Assembly: GCF_013409625.1 (NCBI RefSeq)
Contig: NZ_JACCBF010000001.1
Location: 1,364,001 to 1,428,000, forward strand
DNA from: Nocardioides kongjuensis
GTDB taxonomy: Bacteria > Actinomycetota > Actinomycetes > Propionibacteriales > Nocardioidaceae
DNA length: 64,000 bases
Direction: 5' to 3'
Part shown: positions 24,210-32,739 of the stretch, piece by piece
Layout: each line of letters opens with the position of its first letter
Numbering within the stretch: the stretch's first letter is position 1
The notes under the pieces: model-generated
Databases searched by the model: none
The model's input: only the letters and a program-made list of their open reading frames with translations
Told to the model about the DNA's origin: nothing
Made by a program: the position numbers and the translations under genes

Positions 24210-25336
24210 AGCAGCTGCAGACCTGGGGTCGCACCTGGGGGCCACTGCTGGGCATCGCGCTGATCGCGATCGCGCTGCTCGTCGTGGCGCCCGCCGTGCT
24301 GAGCCCGTTCCGCCTCAACAACCTCGGCAAGTACGTGTGCTGGGCGATCGCCGGGGTCGGCATCGGCCTCGCCTGGGGCCGTGGCGGGATGCTGGTCATG
24401 GGCCAGGGCGTCTTCTTCGGCCTCGGCGGCTACGCGATGGCCATGCACCTCAAGCTCGAGGCCGCGATGGCCACCGGCGGCCCGGACGCGGTGCCCGACT
24501 TCATGGTGCTCTACGGCGACGGCACCATGCCCGGCTGGTGGGAGCCGTTCCGGAGCGGCGCCTTCACCCTGACCGCCATCGTCGTGCTGCCGGCGCTCGT
24601 GGCGACCGTCCTCGGGTGGGCGATCTTCAAGCGCCGGGTCAGAGGGGCCTACTTCGCGATCCTCACCCAGGCCCTCGCGGTCGCGTTCGCCACACTGCTG
24701 GTCGCCACCATCAAGCAGACCGGCGGGTTCAACGGTCTCAACCAGTTCACCCAGTTCTTCGGCTACAACCTCTACGACCCGGCGAACAAGCGGATGATCT
24801 ACTCGATCGCCGCGACGGTCCTGGTGGTCTGCCTCGTCGTGGTGTGGCAGCTGTACCGCAGCCGGTTCGGCGAGCTGCTCGTCGCGACCCGCGACGCCGA
24901 GGAGCGCGTCCGCTTCCTCGGCCACGACCCGGCCAACATCAAGCTGGTCGCCTTCGTGCTGGCAGCGGTGATGGCCAGCATCGGCGGTGCGCTGTTCGCG
25001 CCGATCACCGGCATCATCTCCCCGTCCGACGTCGACGCAACCGCATCGATCTTCCTGATCGCGGGCGTCGCCCTCGGTGGACGCGCGCTGCTGCTCGGGC
25101 CGGCACTCGGCGCGCTCGCCGTCGGGTTCGGGCGGACCGCGCTGTCCGAGTCCTTCCCCGACCAGTGGACCTACTTCCTGGGGCTGCTCTTCATCGTGGT
25201 GATCCTCTTCTTCCCGGCCGGGCTGGGCAGCGTCGGGTCCCAGGTGCGCAGTCGACTGCGAGCGTTGCCGTCGCCGCCCCGGCGCACCCGCACCACGCCG
25301 GCTGCACCCGCGGACGAGCTGGAGGTGGTCCGGTGA
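24206..25336 (+). CDS. urtC: Urea ABC transporter permease UrtC
   Basis: A 376-residue LivM-type permease. The conserved stretches LAWGRGGMLVMGQGVFFGLGGYAMAM and the cytoplasmic loop RFGELLVATRDAEERVRFLGHDPANIKLVAF are both present, with about nine hydrophobic segments. The C-terminal 40 residues are soluble, basic and proline-rich. ATG at 24206 overlaps the urtB stop (ATGA), and its own stop overlaps urtD. It pairs with UrtB in the membrane. Confidence 0.93.
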   Translation: MKQLQTWGRTWGPLLGIALIAIALLVVAPAVLSPFRLNNLGKYVCWAIAGVGIGLAWGRGGMLVMGQGVFFGLGGYAMAMHLKLEAAMATGGPDAVPDFMVLYGDGTMPGWWEPFRSGAFTLTAIVVLPALVATVLGWAIFKRRVRGAYFAILTQALAVAFATLLVATIKQTGGFNGLNQFTQFFGYNLYDPANKRMIYSIAATVLVVCLVVVWQLYRSRFGELLVATRDAEERVRFLGHDPANIKLVAFVLAAVMASIGGALFAPITGIISPSDVDATASIFLIAGVALGGRALLLGPALGALAVGFGRTALSESFPDQWTYFLGLLFIVVILFFPAGLGSVGSQVRSRLRALPSPPRRTRTTPAAPADELEVVR

Positions 25337-26085
25337 ACGACGACTACCTCGAGGTCCGCGGAGTGTGCGTCGACTTCGACGGGTTCCGCGCGATCGACGA
25401 CGTCGACCTGACCCTGCTCCAGGGCCGGCTGCACTTCCTGATCGGGCCGAACGGCGCGGGCAAGACCACGCTGGTCGACGCGGTGACCGGACTGGTGCCC
25501 GCGAGTGGCCTGATCCGCTACCGCAACCAGGACCTGCTGCGCACCAAGCCGCACCGGATCGTGCGCTCCGGCATCGGACGCACCTTCCAGACGGCCACCG
25601 TGTTCGAGGGCCTCTCCGTCCTGCAGAACCTCGACATCGCCGGCGGCATCCACCGCCGGGCCTGGCGGATGGGCCTGGCTCGCCGGGGAACGCCGTCGTA
25701 CGTCGAGGAGGCGCTCGAGACGATCGGGCTCACCGACCTGCGGGAGCGGCCCGCAGGAGTGCTGGCCCACGGGCAGAAGCAGTGGCTGGAGATCGGCATG
25801 CTGCTCGTGCAGGACGCCCGCGTGATGCTGCTCGACGAGCCCGTTGCCGGGATGAGCGCCGAGGAGCGCGAGCAGACGGGCGACCTGCTCCGGCGGATCG
25901 GCAGCGAGCGGACCATCGTGGTCATCGAGCACGACATGGAGTTCGTGCGCAGCTATGCGGACGTCGTGACCGTGATGCACGCCGGCAAGGTCCTCGCCGA
26001 GGGCACCGTCGCCGAGATCCAGGCCGACCCGAGGGTCCAGGAGGTCTACCTGGGCCGTACTGCCGAGGAGGCGGACCATGCTTGA
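25333..26085 (+). CDS. urtD: Urea ABC transporter ATP-binding protein UrtD
   Basis: A 250-residue ABC ATPase. Walker A is GPNGAGKTT, Walker B VMLLDEPVAGM, and the H-loop is VIEHDMEF. The signature motif reads LAHGQKQWLEIGM instead of LSGGQ, which is normal for UrtD and LivG-like ATPases. GTG at 25333 overlaps the urtC stop by 4 bp and its own stop overlaps the urtE start by 8 bp. With UrtE it powers urea import. Confidence 0.94.
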   Translation: MNDDYLEVRGVCVDFDGFRAIDDVDLTLLQGRLHFLIGPNGAGKTTLVDAVTGLVPASGLIRYRNQDLLRTKPHRIVRSGIGRTFQTATVFEGLSVLQNLDIAGGIHRRAWRMGLARRGTPSYVEEALETIGLTDLRERPAGVLAHGQKQWLEIGMLLVQDARVMLLDEPVAGMSAEEREQTGDLLRRIGSERTIVVIEHDMEFVRSYADVVTVMHAGKVLAEGTVAEIQADPRVQEVYLGRTAEEADHA

Positions 26086-26758
26086 GCTGCGCGACGTGAC
26101 GGCCGGCTACGGCCGGACCCGGGTCCTGGAGGGCGTCTCGCTCCACGTGCCCGAGGGCGGCGCCGTGGCCGTGATGGGGCACAACGGGGCCGGCAAGACC
26201 ACCCTGCTGCGCGTCGCCGTCGGCCTGCTGCCGGTGATGCGGGGCCAGGTCCTCCTCGACGGCGAGGACGTCACCCGGCTGCGCCCCAACAAGCGGGTCG
26301 CCCGCGGCCTCGGCTACGTGCCGCAGGGCCAGCTGTCGTTCCCCCACATGACCACCCTGGAGAACCTCCAGCTGGTCTCCACGCAACTCTCCGCCATCGA
26401 CGGGGTGCTCGACACCTTCCCGGCACTGCGTGACCTGCTCGGGCGCCGCGCCGGCCTGCTGTCCGGCGGCCAGCGCCAGCAGCTGGCCATCGCCCGGACG
26501 CTGCTGACGAACCCACGGATGCTGATCCTCGACGAGCCCACGGAGGGCATCCAGCCCAACGTCGTCGCGGAGATCGAGGGCGTCATCGCGGCGCTCACGG
26601 CTCGCGGCGACCTGTCCGTCCTGCTGGTCGAGCAGCACGTCGGCTTCGCGCTGCGCAGCACCGACGCCTACTACGTGCTGGAGTCCGGCCGCGTCACCTC
26701 GAGCGGCGCGGGGGGCCCCGGAGCCCTGGACGCGGTCCGTACGGCGATGGCGGTCTGA
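26078..26758 (+). CDS. urtE: Urea ABC transporter ATP-binding protein UrtE
   Basis: A 226-residue ABC ATPase. Walker [10 protein letters not shown], signature [14 protein letters not shown], Walker [17 protein letters not shown] and the H-loop LVEQHVGF are complete. The sequence [19 protein letters not shown] is typical of LivF/UrtE proteins. It is the second ATPase of the urea importer and is followed after 5 bp by ureA, so transport and hydrolysis genes form one operon. Confidence 0.94.
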   Translation: MLELRDVTAGYGRTRVLEGVSLHVPEGGAVAVMGHNGAGKTTLLRVAVGLLPVMRGQVLLDGEDVTRLRPNKRVARGLGYVPQGQLSFPHMTTLENLQLVSTQLSAIDGVLDTFPALRDLLGRRAGLLSGGQRQQLAIARTLLTNPRMLILDEPTEGIQPNVVAEIEGVIAALTARGDLSVLLVEQHVGFALRSTDAYYVLESGRVTSSGAGGPGALDAVRTAMAV

Positions 26759-26763
26759 GCGCC

Positions 26764-27066
26764 ATGCACCTGACACCCTCCGACACGGAGAAGCTGCTGC
26801 TGAGCGTGGCCGGCATGATCGCCCGGGACCGGCTGGCCCGCGGGGTCCGGCTCAACTATCCGGAGGCCGTCGCGCTGCTCTCCTGCTGGGTCATCGAGGA
26901 GGCGCGCGCCGGCGGCACCGTCGTCGACCTGATGGAGCGCGGCCGGGGCGTGCTGGCTCGCGAGCAGGTGATGGCCGGCGTCCCCGAGATGCTGGTCGAC
27001 GTCCAGGTCGAGGCCACGTTCGACGACGGGCGCAAGCTCGTCACCCTCCACCACCCGATCGCGTGA
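26764..27066 (+). CDS. ureA: Urease subunit gamma
   Basis: A 100-residue protein of normal length for Ure[41 protein letters not shown] and [40 protein letters not shown] are the family's hallmark segments. It forms the trimeric (alpha-beta-gamma) urease core with UreB and UreC. ATG lies 5 nt after the urtE stop and ureB starts 13 nt after its own stop with GAGGAG before it. Confidence 0.97.
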   Translation: MHLTPSDTEKLLLSVAGMIARDRLARGVRLNYPEAVALLSCWVIEEARAGGTVVDLMERGRGVLAREQVMAGVPEMLVDVQVEATFDDGRKLVTLHHPIA

Positions 27067-27079
27067 GGAGCCAGGACCC

Positions 27080-27418
27080 ATGGGCATCGTGAGCGACGGT
27101 CCGGGCGCGACCCGGACCGCTCCCGGAACGGTCGTGCTGAACGGGGACCGGTCCCCCGACGAGCGCGGCGTGATCGTGGTGACGAACACCGGCGACCGGC
27201 CCGTGCAGATCGGGTCGCACATCCACCTCCCCGACGCCAACGCGGCGCTCGACCTCGACCGCGCCGCCGCGCACGGCTTCCGGCTGGACATCCCCTCCGG
27301 GACGTCGCGCCGCTTCGAGCCCGGCGCGTCGCAGGAGGTCGGGATCGTCGCCCTGCGCGGTGCTCGCGTCGTGCCGGGCATCCAGGTCCGCACGGACGGA
27401 GGCGCGCTCGATGGTTGA
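27080..27418 (+). CDS. ureB: Urease subunit beta
   Basis: A 112-residue UreB protein. The segments [43 protein letters not shown] and [21 protein letters not shown] are typical; in many ureases the last part reads GTAVRFEPG. It is a structural subunit without active-site residues. Its final 8 bp overlap the start of ureC. GAGGAG precedes its ATG by about 9 nt. Confidence 0.96.
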   Translation: MGIVSDGPGATRTAPGTVVLNGDRSPDERGVIVVTNTGDRPVQIGSHIHLPDANAALDLDRAAAHGFRLDIPSGTSRRFEPGASQEVGIVALRGARVVPGIQVRTDGGALDG

Positions 27419-29117
27419 GATCAGCCGCGCGGCGTACGCCGCCCTCTACGGCCCCACCGTCGGCGACCAGGTCCGCCTGGGCGACACGGACCTGTGGATC
27501 GAGGTCGAGCAGGACTGGGTGATCGGCGGCGAGGAGGCCGTCTTCGGCGGCGGCAAGTCGATCCGCGAGTCCATGGCACAGTCGACCCGCACCTGCGCGC
27601 AAGGCGCGCTCGACACCGTCATCACCAACGCGGTCGTGCTGGACCACTGGGGCGTGGTCCGCGCCGACGTCGGGATCCGCGCCGGCCGGATCGTCGCGCT
27701 CGGCCGGTCGGGCAACCCCGACATCGCGGACGGCGTCCACCCGGACCTGGTCATCGGCCCGGGCACGGACGTGATCGCCGGCGAGGGCAAGATCCTCACC
27801 GCCGGCGCGATCGACGTGCACGTCCACCTGCTCTCGCGCTCGCAGCTGGTCGAGGCCCTCGCCACCGGCATCACGACGATCGCCGGTGGCGGCACCGGAC
27901 CCTCGGAGGGCTCGAAGGCGACCACGGTCACGCCGGGCGCCTGGCACCTCACCACCGTCCACCGGGCGCTCGACCCGGTGCCGCTCAACGTGCTCCTGTT
28001 CGGCAAGGGCAACACGGTCAGCGCGGGCGGCCTGGCCGAGCAGGCGCTCGCAGGCGCCGCGGGATACAAGGTCCACGAGGACTGGGGTTCGACCCCCGCG
28101 GCGATCGACGCCTCGCTCCGCGCAGCCGACGAGTTCGGGCTGCAGGTCGCCCTCCACTCCGACAGCCTCAACGAGGCGGGCTACGTCGAGTCCACCATCG
28201 GCGCGATCGCCGGTCGCGGCATCCACGCCTTCCACGCGGAGGGCGCGGGCGGCGGCCACGCGCCCGACATCCTCACGGTCGCCTCGCTCCCGCACGTCGT
28301 CCCCGGCTCGACCAACCCGACCCTGCCGCACACGGTCAACACCGTCGCCGAGCACCTGGACATGCTCATGGTCTGCCACCACCTCAACCCGCAGGTGCCC
28401 GAGGACCTCGCCTTCGCCGAGTCCCGGATCCGGGCCACGACCATCGCCGCCGAGGACCTGCTCCACGACATCGGCGCGCTGTCGATCACGTCCTCGGACG
28501 CGCAGGCGATGGGGCGCATCGGCGAGGTGATCTGCCGGACCTGGCAGGTCGCGCACGTGATGAAGGCCAGGTACGGCGCCCACGGCGACCTCGCCGAGGG
28601 GCCGGCCGACAACGCACGGGCACGACGCTACGTCGCCAAGTACACGATCAACCCCGCGGTCGCGCACGGCATCGACCACGAGGTCGGCTCGGTCGAGGTC
28701 GGCAAGCTCGCCGACCTGGTGCTGTGGGATCCGCGGTTCTTCGGGATCCGTCCGCAAGTGGTGCTGAAGTCCGGAGCGCTCGTGTGGGGAGCGCTCGGGG
28801 ACCCCAACGCGTCGATCCCGACACCGCAGCCGGTGCTGATGCGTCCGACCCTGGTGGACGACGGCAGTGCGCACGCCGTCACCTTCGTGTCCCCGGCAGC
28901 CCTCGCCGACGGCCTCGCTGATCGGCTCGGCCTGCGCCGCCGGCTGGCGGCCGTGCGACCGACCCGCGCGGTGAGCAAGGCCGACATGGTCAACAACACG
29001 GCGCTGCCACGCATCGAGATCGATCCCGAGACGTTCCAGATCGACGTCGACGGCGAGCGGGTCGTCCCGGCACCGGCGACCGAGCTGCCACTGGCACGGC
29101 TCTACTCGATGTTCTGA
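27411..29117 (+). CDS. ureC: Urease subunit alpha
   Basis: A 568-residue catalytic subunit hydrolysing urea to ammonia and carbamate. The nickel-binding HVH is in [12 protein letters not shown], the carbamylated lysine in [10 protein letters not shown], the further ligands in [10 protein letters not shown] and [13 protein letters not shown], the flap cysteine and histidine in MVCHHLN and the aspartate in SSDAQAMGR; all are present. A few usually constant positions differ (TVTPG for TCTPG, HAEG for HTEG), marking it as a divergent actinobacterial type. ATG at 27411 overlaps ureB; a GTG-type start further upstream would only add an unrelated tail. Confidence 0.96.
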   Translation: MVEISRAAYAALYGPTVGDQVRLGDTDLWIEVEQDWVIGGEEAVFGGGKSIRESMAQSTRTCAQGALDTVITNAVVLDHWGVVRADVGIRAGRIVALGRSGNPDIADGVHPDLVIGPGTDVIAGEGKILTAGAIDVHVHLLSRSQLVEALATGITTIAGGGTGPSEGSKATTVTPGAWHLTTVHRALDPVPLNVLLFGKGNTVSAGGLAEQALAGAAGYKVHEDWGSTPAAIDASLRAADEFGLQVALHSDSLNEAGYVESTIGAIAGRGIHAFHAEGAGGGHAPDILTVASLPHVVPGSTNPTLPHTVNTVAEHLDMLMVCHHLNPQVPEDLAFAESRIRATTIAAEDLLHDIGALSITSSDAQAMGRIGEVICRTWQVAHVMKARYGAHGDLAEGPADNARARRYVAKYTINPAVAHGIDHEVGSVEVGKLADLVLWDPRFFGIRPQVVLKSGALVWGALGDPNASIPTPQPVLMRPTLVDDGSAHAVTFVSPAALADGLADRLGLRRRLAAVRPTRAVSKADMVNNTALPRIEIDPETFQIDVDGERVVPAPATELPLARLYSMF

Positions 29118-29126
29118 GGCACCGCC

Positions 29127-29786
29127 ATGACCCATCCCGAGCTGGTCCTCCTGCTGCTCGCCGACGCGCGCCTGCCCGTCGGCGGGCACACGCAGTCCGG
29201 CACCCTCGAAGGCGCCCTGGCACACGGGCTGAGCGCCGCCGACGTCCCCGGCTACCTCCGCACCCGCCTGCTGAGCAGCACCCGGGTCGAGGCGGGCACC
29301 GCCGTCGTGGCCCGTGCCACCGTCGAGCGGCACGGCTCCCTCGACCAGGTGGAGCGGGCATGGGCCGCCCGCACCGTGTCGCCGGCGCTGCGCGAGGCGT
29401 CCCGGGTGCAGGGTCACGCGTTGCTGCGACTGGTGCGCCGGACCTGGCCGGACCTGGCGCGCCCGCTGGACGACCTCCCGCGTCCGAGCCGCTCGACGGT
29501 CCTCGGTGCCCTCTGCGCCGGCCTCGGCCTGGGCGCGGCCTCGGTCGCCCGCCTGGTCGCCTACGACGACGTGCAGACGGTCTGCGCCGCCGCGCTCAAG
29601 CTGATGCCCCTCGACCCGGTCACGGTGGCCGGGTGGGCCGCCGAGTCGCTCACCGGCATCGCCGACCTGGAGGCCGCGGTGTCGTGGGCGGAGCTGCCCA
29701 CCGACATCCCGGCCTGCTCGGCCCCCCAGATCGAGGCGTGGGCACAGGCCCATGCCGCCAGCACCAGGAGGTTGTTCCGTGCCTGA
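29127..29786 (+). CDS. ureF: Urease accessory protein UreF
   Basis: A 219-residue all-helical accessory protein. [23 protein letters not shown] is the conserved N-terminal part and [30 protein letters not shown] the C-terminal one. UreF bridges UreD/H and UreG during nickel insertion. ATG lies 9 nt after ureC. Its last 8 bp overlap ureG. Confidence 0.92.
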   Translation: MTHPELVLLLLADARLPVGGHTQSGTLEGALAHGLSAADVPGYLRTRLLSSTRVEAGTAVVARATVERHGSLDQVERAWAARTVSPALREASRVQGHALLRLVRRTWPDLARPLDDLPRPSRSTVLGALCAGLGLGAASVARLVAYDDVQTVCAAALKLMPLDPVTVAGWAAESLTGIADLEAAVSWAELPTDIPACSAPQIEAWAQAHAASTRRLFRA

Positions 29787-30486
29787 CCACACCCATCCCC
29801 ACCCAGCGTCGCCGCCTGCGCGACCCCTGCGCCTCGGCGTGTGTGGTCCGGTCGGCACCGGCAAGAGCTCCCTGATCGCGCTGCTGTGCCGGGAGCTGTC
29901 CGAGCGCCTGGAGCTCGCGGTCGTCACCAACGACATCTACACCGACGAGGACGCCCGCTTCCTGCGCTCCGCCGGCGTGCTGGCCCCGGAGCGGATCCGC
30001 GCGGTCGAGACCGGCGCCTGCCCGCACACCGCGATCCGGGACGACATCAGCGCGAACCTCACGACCGTCGAGGAGCTCGAGGACGCCTTCCCGGGCCTGG
30101 ACCTGGTGCTGCTCGAGTCCGGCGGCGACAACCTCACCGCGACCTTCTCCCCCGCCCTCGTCGACGCCCAGGTGTTCGTCCTCGACGTCGCCGGCGGCGG
30201 CGACGTCGCACGCAAGGGCGGTCCCGGCATCGAGCGCGCCGACCTGCTGATCGTGAACAAGACCGACCTGGCGCCGCACGTCGGCGTGGACGTGCCCCGG
30301 ATGCTGGCCGACGCCACCGCGGCCCGCGGCGAACGGCCCGTCATCGGGCTCTCCCGCACCGACCGGTCCAGCATCGACGCACTCGTGGCGTGGGTCGAGG
30401 AGGTCCGCCGCAGCCAGACAGCAGGGAACCTGGTGCCGGTCGACCCCGGCCCGATGGCGCGGCACGTGCATGCTCACGAGCACTGA
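29779..30486 (+). CDS. ureG: Urease accessory GTPase UreG
   Basis: A 235-residue SIMIBI-class GTPase. The P-loop [24 protein letters not shown], the metal-binding Cys-Pro-His in [30 protein letters not shown] and the NKTD base-recognition motif are intact. The short N-terminal HTHPHPH stretch may hold nickel. GTG at 29779 with AGGAGG 7 nt upstream is the start, overlapping ureF. UreG delivers nickel using GTP. Confidence 0.95.
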   Translation: MPDHTHPHPASPPARPLRLGVCGPVGTGKSSLIALLCRELSERLELAVVTNDIYTDEDARFLRSAGVLAPERIRAVETGACPHTAIRDDISANLTTVEELEDAFPGLDLVLLESGGDNLTATFSPALVDAQVFVLDVAGGGDVARKGGPGIERADLLIVNKTDLAPHVGVDVPRMLADATAARGERPVIGLSRTDRSSIDALVAWVEEVRRSQTAGNLVPVDPGPMARHVHAHEH

Positions 30487-31213
30487 GCGCACCGCCCGGA
30501 CCCGGATCCGCGTGTCCCCCGCGGACACCGGCCGGTGCCTGGTGCGCAGCACGGTCACCCTCTCCGACCCGACCGCGTCCTCGCTGCGGCCGGTGCTCGT
30601 CGACCACGACCTCACCGGCGCGCGGATCTCGCTCGTGCCCGAGGGCGCCCTGCTGCTGGCCGGGGACAGGGTGGAGGTCGACATCGCGGTGGACGCGGGT
30701 GCCCGGCTCGACGTGGTGGAGCCGGGGGGCACCGTCGCGTTCGACATGCGCGGTGGCCGGGCCCGCTGGGACGTGCGGATCACCCTGGGCCGAGGTGCCG
30801 TGCTGACCTGGGCCGGCGAGCCGTTCGTCGTCGCCGCCGGCGCCGCGGTCCAGCGGTCGACGCAGGCCCGGATCCGCGACGGGGCGGTGCTCGCGCTGCG
30901 GGAGTCGCTCGTCCTGGGCCGCCACGGCGAGGAGCCGGGCCGGGTCCACCAGACCACGGAGGTGCTCTCCGCGAGCGGCCCGGTCCTGGTCGAGGACCTC
31001 ACCATCGACGCACTCACCGCTCGCGCGCTCCTGGGTGGCCACCGGGTGATGTCGTCGGTGCTCCTGGTCGGTGCGCCGCCGCCCGAGCACGCCGAGCACC
31101 GCTACGACCTCGAGGGTGGGGCCGTGCTGTGGCGCCGGCTCGGGGTCCAGGCCCACGAGGCGGACCTGGGACCTGTGTGGCAGGCCGCCCGACGCGCTGC
31201 CGGTGGCGTCTAG
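30470..31213 (+). CDS. ureD: Urease accessory protein UreD
   Basis: A 247-residue UreD/UreH protein, the scaffold of the nickel-loading complex. Conserved features include [27 protein letters not shown] and the [14 protein letters not shown]-rich region; the fold is beta-rich. The ATG overlaps ureG by 17 bp, and the last 4 bp overlap the convergent UrtA-like gene. With ureF and ureG it completes the accessory set; ureE is missing, as in mycobacteria. Confidence 0.88.
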   Translation: MLTSTERTARTRIRVSPADTGRCLVRSTVTLSDPTASSLRPVLVDHDLTGARISLVPEGALLLAGDRVEVDIAVDAGARLDVVEPGGTVAFDMRGGRARWDVRITLGRGAVLTWAGEPFVVAAGAAVQRSTQARIRDGAVLALRESLVLGRHGEEPGRVHQTTEVLSASGPVLVEDLTIDALTARALLGGHRVMSSVLLVGAPPPEHAEHRYDLEGGAVLWRRLGVQAHEADLGPVWQAARRAAGGV

Positions 31214-32286
31214 TGCACGCGCGCGATCTGCTGCTCGACGCGGAAGCCGAGGCCGTCGGCGACCGCGACGTACACGTCCTGGTCCAGCAGGTTCCCGTCG
31301 AGCCGCATCAGGCCGCGCGGGCTGGAGTAGAAGTGGCCGTCGGGCAGCGCCGCGGCCGCCGCCACGCTCAGGGAGCCGCAGACCTCCCCGACCCGGGCGA
31401 GGAAGGTGATCGCCTCGTAGCAGGACTCCCCGACCGCGTTGAGCGCGGGCGCCCACCGGCCCCAGCGGGCGTAGTAGTCGCGCGCCAGTGCCGAGCTCTC
31501 GGCGGTGCCCATGCCGTCGAAGTACGCCGCCGCGGCGTACATCCCCTCGCTGGCAGCCAGTCCACCGGCGAGCAGGGTGTTCTCCTCGACCGCGGGGCTC
31601 AGCCGCGGGAGCGTCGCCGTCAGGCCGGAGCGGGCGAACTGCCGGTTGAAGTGCACGGCGTCCTGGCCCATCAGGAGCATGATCACGCCGTCGACCGGCT
31701 GGCGCGTGAGGCCGTCGATCACCGTCGCGAAGTCGGTGGTGCCGAGCGGCACGTAGGTCTCGCTCACGACCTCGGACGGGGTGTCCTCGAGTGCCAGGCG
31801 GGCCGTCGTGCCGGTCACCCGTGGGAACACGTAGTCGTTCCCGAGGATCGCCCAGCGGCCCACACCGAGCTCCTCGCGCATCCAGTGCGCCGCCGGCAGC
31901 AGCTGGTTGATCGGCCGCTCCCCGATCAGGAACACTCCGGGCGTCGGGTCGCCGCCCTCGTGCATGGCGCCGAACGCGTACACGACACGACCGCCGACCC
32001 GTCGGGTGATCGCCTGCCGCACCGCCGACGTGTGCCAGCCCGCGACCGCCTCCACCCGTCCGCCGTCGACCAGGCGACCGACCTCCGCGGCCACGACCTC
32101 GGGCTCCCGGCCCCCGTCGACCACCACCAGCTCGACCTGACGGCCGGTGATCCCGGCGCCGGCGTTCAGCTGCTCGACCGCGAGCTCGCCGCACGCCAGG
32201 CAGGAGGGGCCGTAGATGCCCGTCGGTCCCTGGAGCGGTACGACGAAGGCCACGCTCAGCCGGTCGTCATGGCGCAGGAGGGGCAC
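31210..32286 (-). CDS. UrtA/AmiC-like ligand-binding protein without signal peptide
   Basis: A 358-residue type-I periplasmic-binding-protein fold (SVAFVVPLQGPTGIYGPSC at the start, GNDYVFPR in the middle, matching UrtA's DYVFPR). It has no signal sequence or lipobox, so it is probably cytoplasmic, like AmiC, the amide sensor of Pseudomonas. The GTG at 32286 is preceded by TAACCT 8 nt upstream, suggesting a leaderless transcript. It is divergent from a MarR gene and convergent with ureD. A role as a sensor of urea or amide for this locus is inference. Confidence 0.82.
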   Translation of the reverse strand: MPLLRHDDRLSVAFVVPLQGPTGIYGPSCLACGELAVEQLNAGAGITGRQVELVVVDGGREPEVVAAEVGRLVDGGRVEAVAGWHTSAVRQAITRRVGGRVVYAFGAMHEGGDPTPGVFLIGERPINQLLPAAHWMREELGVGRWAILGNDYVFPRVTGTTARLALEDTPSEVVSETYVPLGTTDFATVIDGLTRQPVDGVIMLLMGQDAVHFNRQFARSGLTATLPRLSPAVEENTLLAGGLAASEGMYAAAAYFDGMGTAESSALARDYYARWGRWAPALNAVGESCYEAITFLARVGEVCGSLSVAAAAALPDGHFYSSPRGLMRLDGNLLDQDVYVAVADGLGFRVEQQIARVH

Positions 32287-32327
32287 GGATGAATAGGTTA
32301 GAAGCGGAATGGCCGGGTGCCCCCGGT

Positions 32328-32350
32328 GTTCACACGCGTTCACACGAACG
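32328..32350. promoter_or_regulatory. Operator-like repeats upstream of the MarR gene
   Basis: GTTCACACG occurs twice with a 10-bp period (32328-32336 and 32338-32346), and CGTTC, ACAC, GAACG (32337-32350) is a perfect palindrome. It lies between the divergent MarR and UrtA/AmiC-like genes, a good place for an autoregulatory MarR site. Confidence 0.5.
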
Positions 32351-32375
32351 TCACAAACCGGGCAAGGAGGCCGCG

Positions 32376-32735
32376 GTGAGCCAGCAGCGGCAGGGCAGCC
32401 TGGCCGTGCGGGTGCGGCAGGTCGAGGCCGGCCTGCGCCGGGTGCTCCAGCCCATCCTCGACGAGCAGGGCCTGGCGATGGACCACTGGCGGATCATCGC
32501 GGTGATCGGCGACGAGCCCGGGCTCACCATGAGCGAGATCGCGACGGCTGCGGTCGTCCCGGCTGCCAGCCTGACCCGGCACGTCGACCGGCTGGTCGCC
32601 CAGGGCATCGTCGTGCGCCGGATCGACCCCGACGACCGCCGCCGCGCCGTGGCCGCCCTGTCACCTCACGGTGCGGCGTACGCCGACCGGTTGCGTGCCG
32701 CTGAGCGCTCCGTCGCGCCCGGCGCGCTCGGCTGA
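32376..32735 (+). CDS. MarR family transcriptional regulator
   Basis: A 119-residue, somewhat short MarR protein. The winged HTH is clear: LTMSEIATAAVVPAASLTRHVDRLVAQGIVVRRIDPDDRRRAVAALSPHG, with the DDRRR wing. The C-terminal dimerisation helix seems truncated compared with the usual 140-150 residues. GTG at 32376 has AGGAGG 5 nt upstream; the longer open frame upstream has no ribosome binding site. It is divergent from the UrtA/AmiC-like gene and shares with it the operator-like repeats. Confidence 0.87.
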   Translation: MSQQRQGSLAVRVRQVEAGLRRVLQPILDEQGLAMDHWRIIAVIGDEPGLTMSEIATAAVVPAASLTRHVDRLVAQGIVVRRIDPDDRRRAVAALSPHGAAYADRLRAAERSVAPGALG

Positions 32736-32739
32736 CCGG

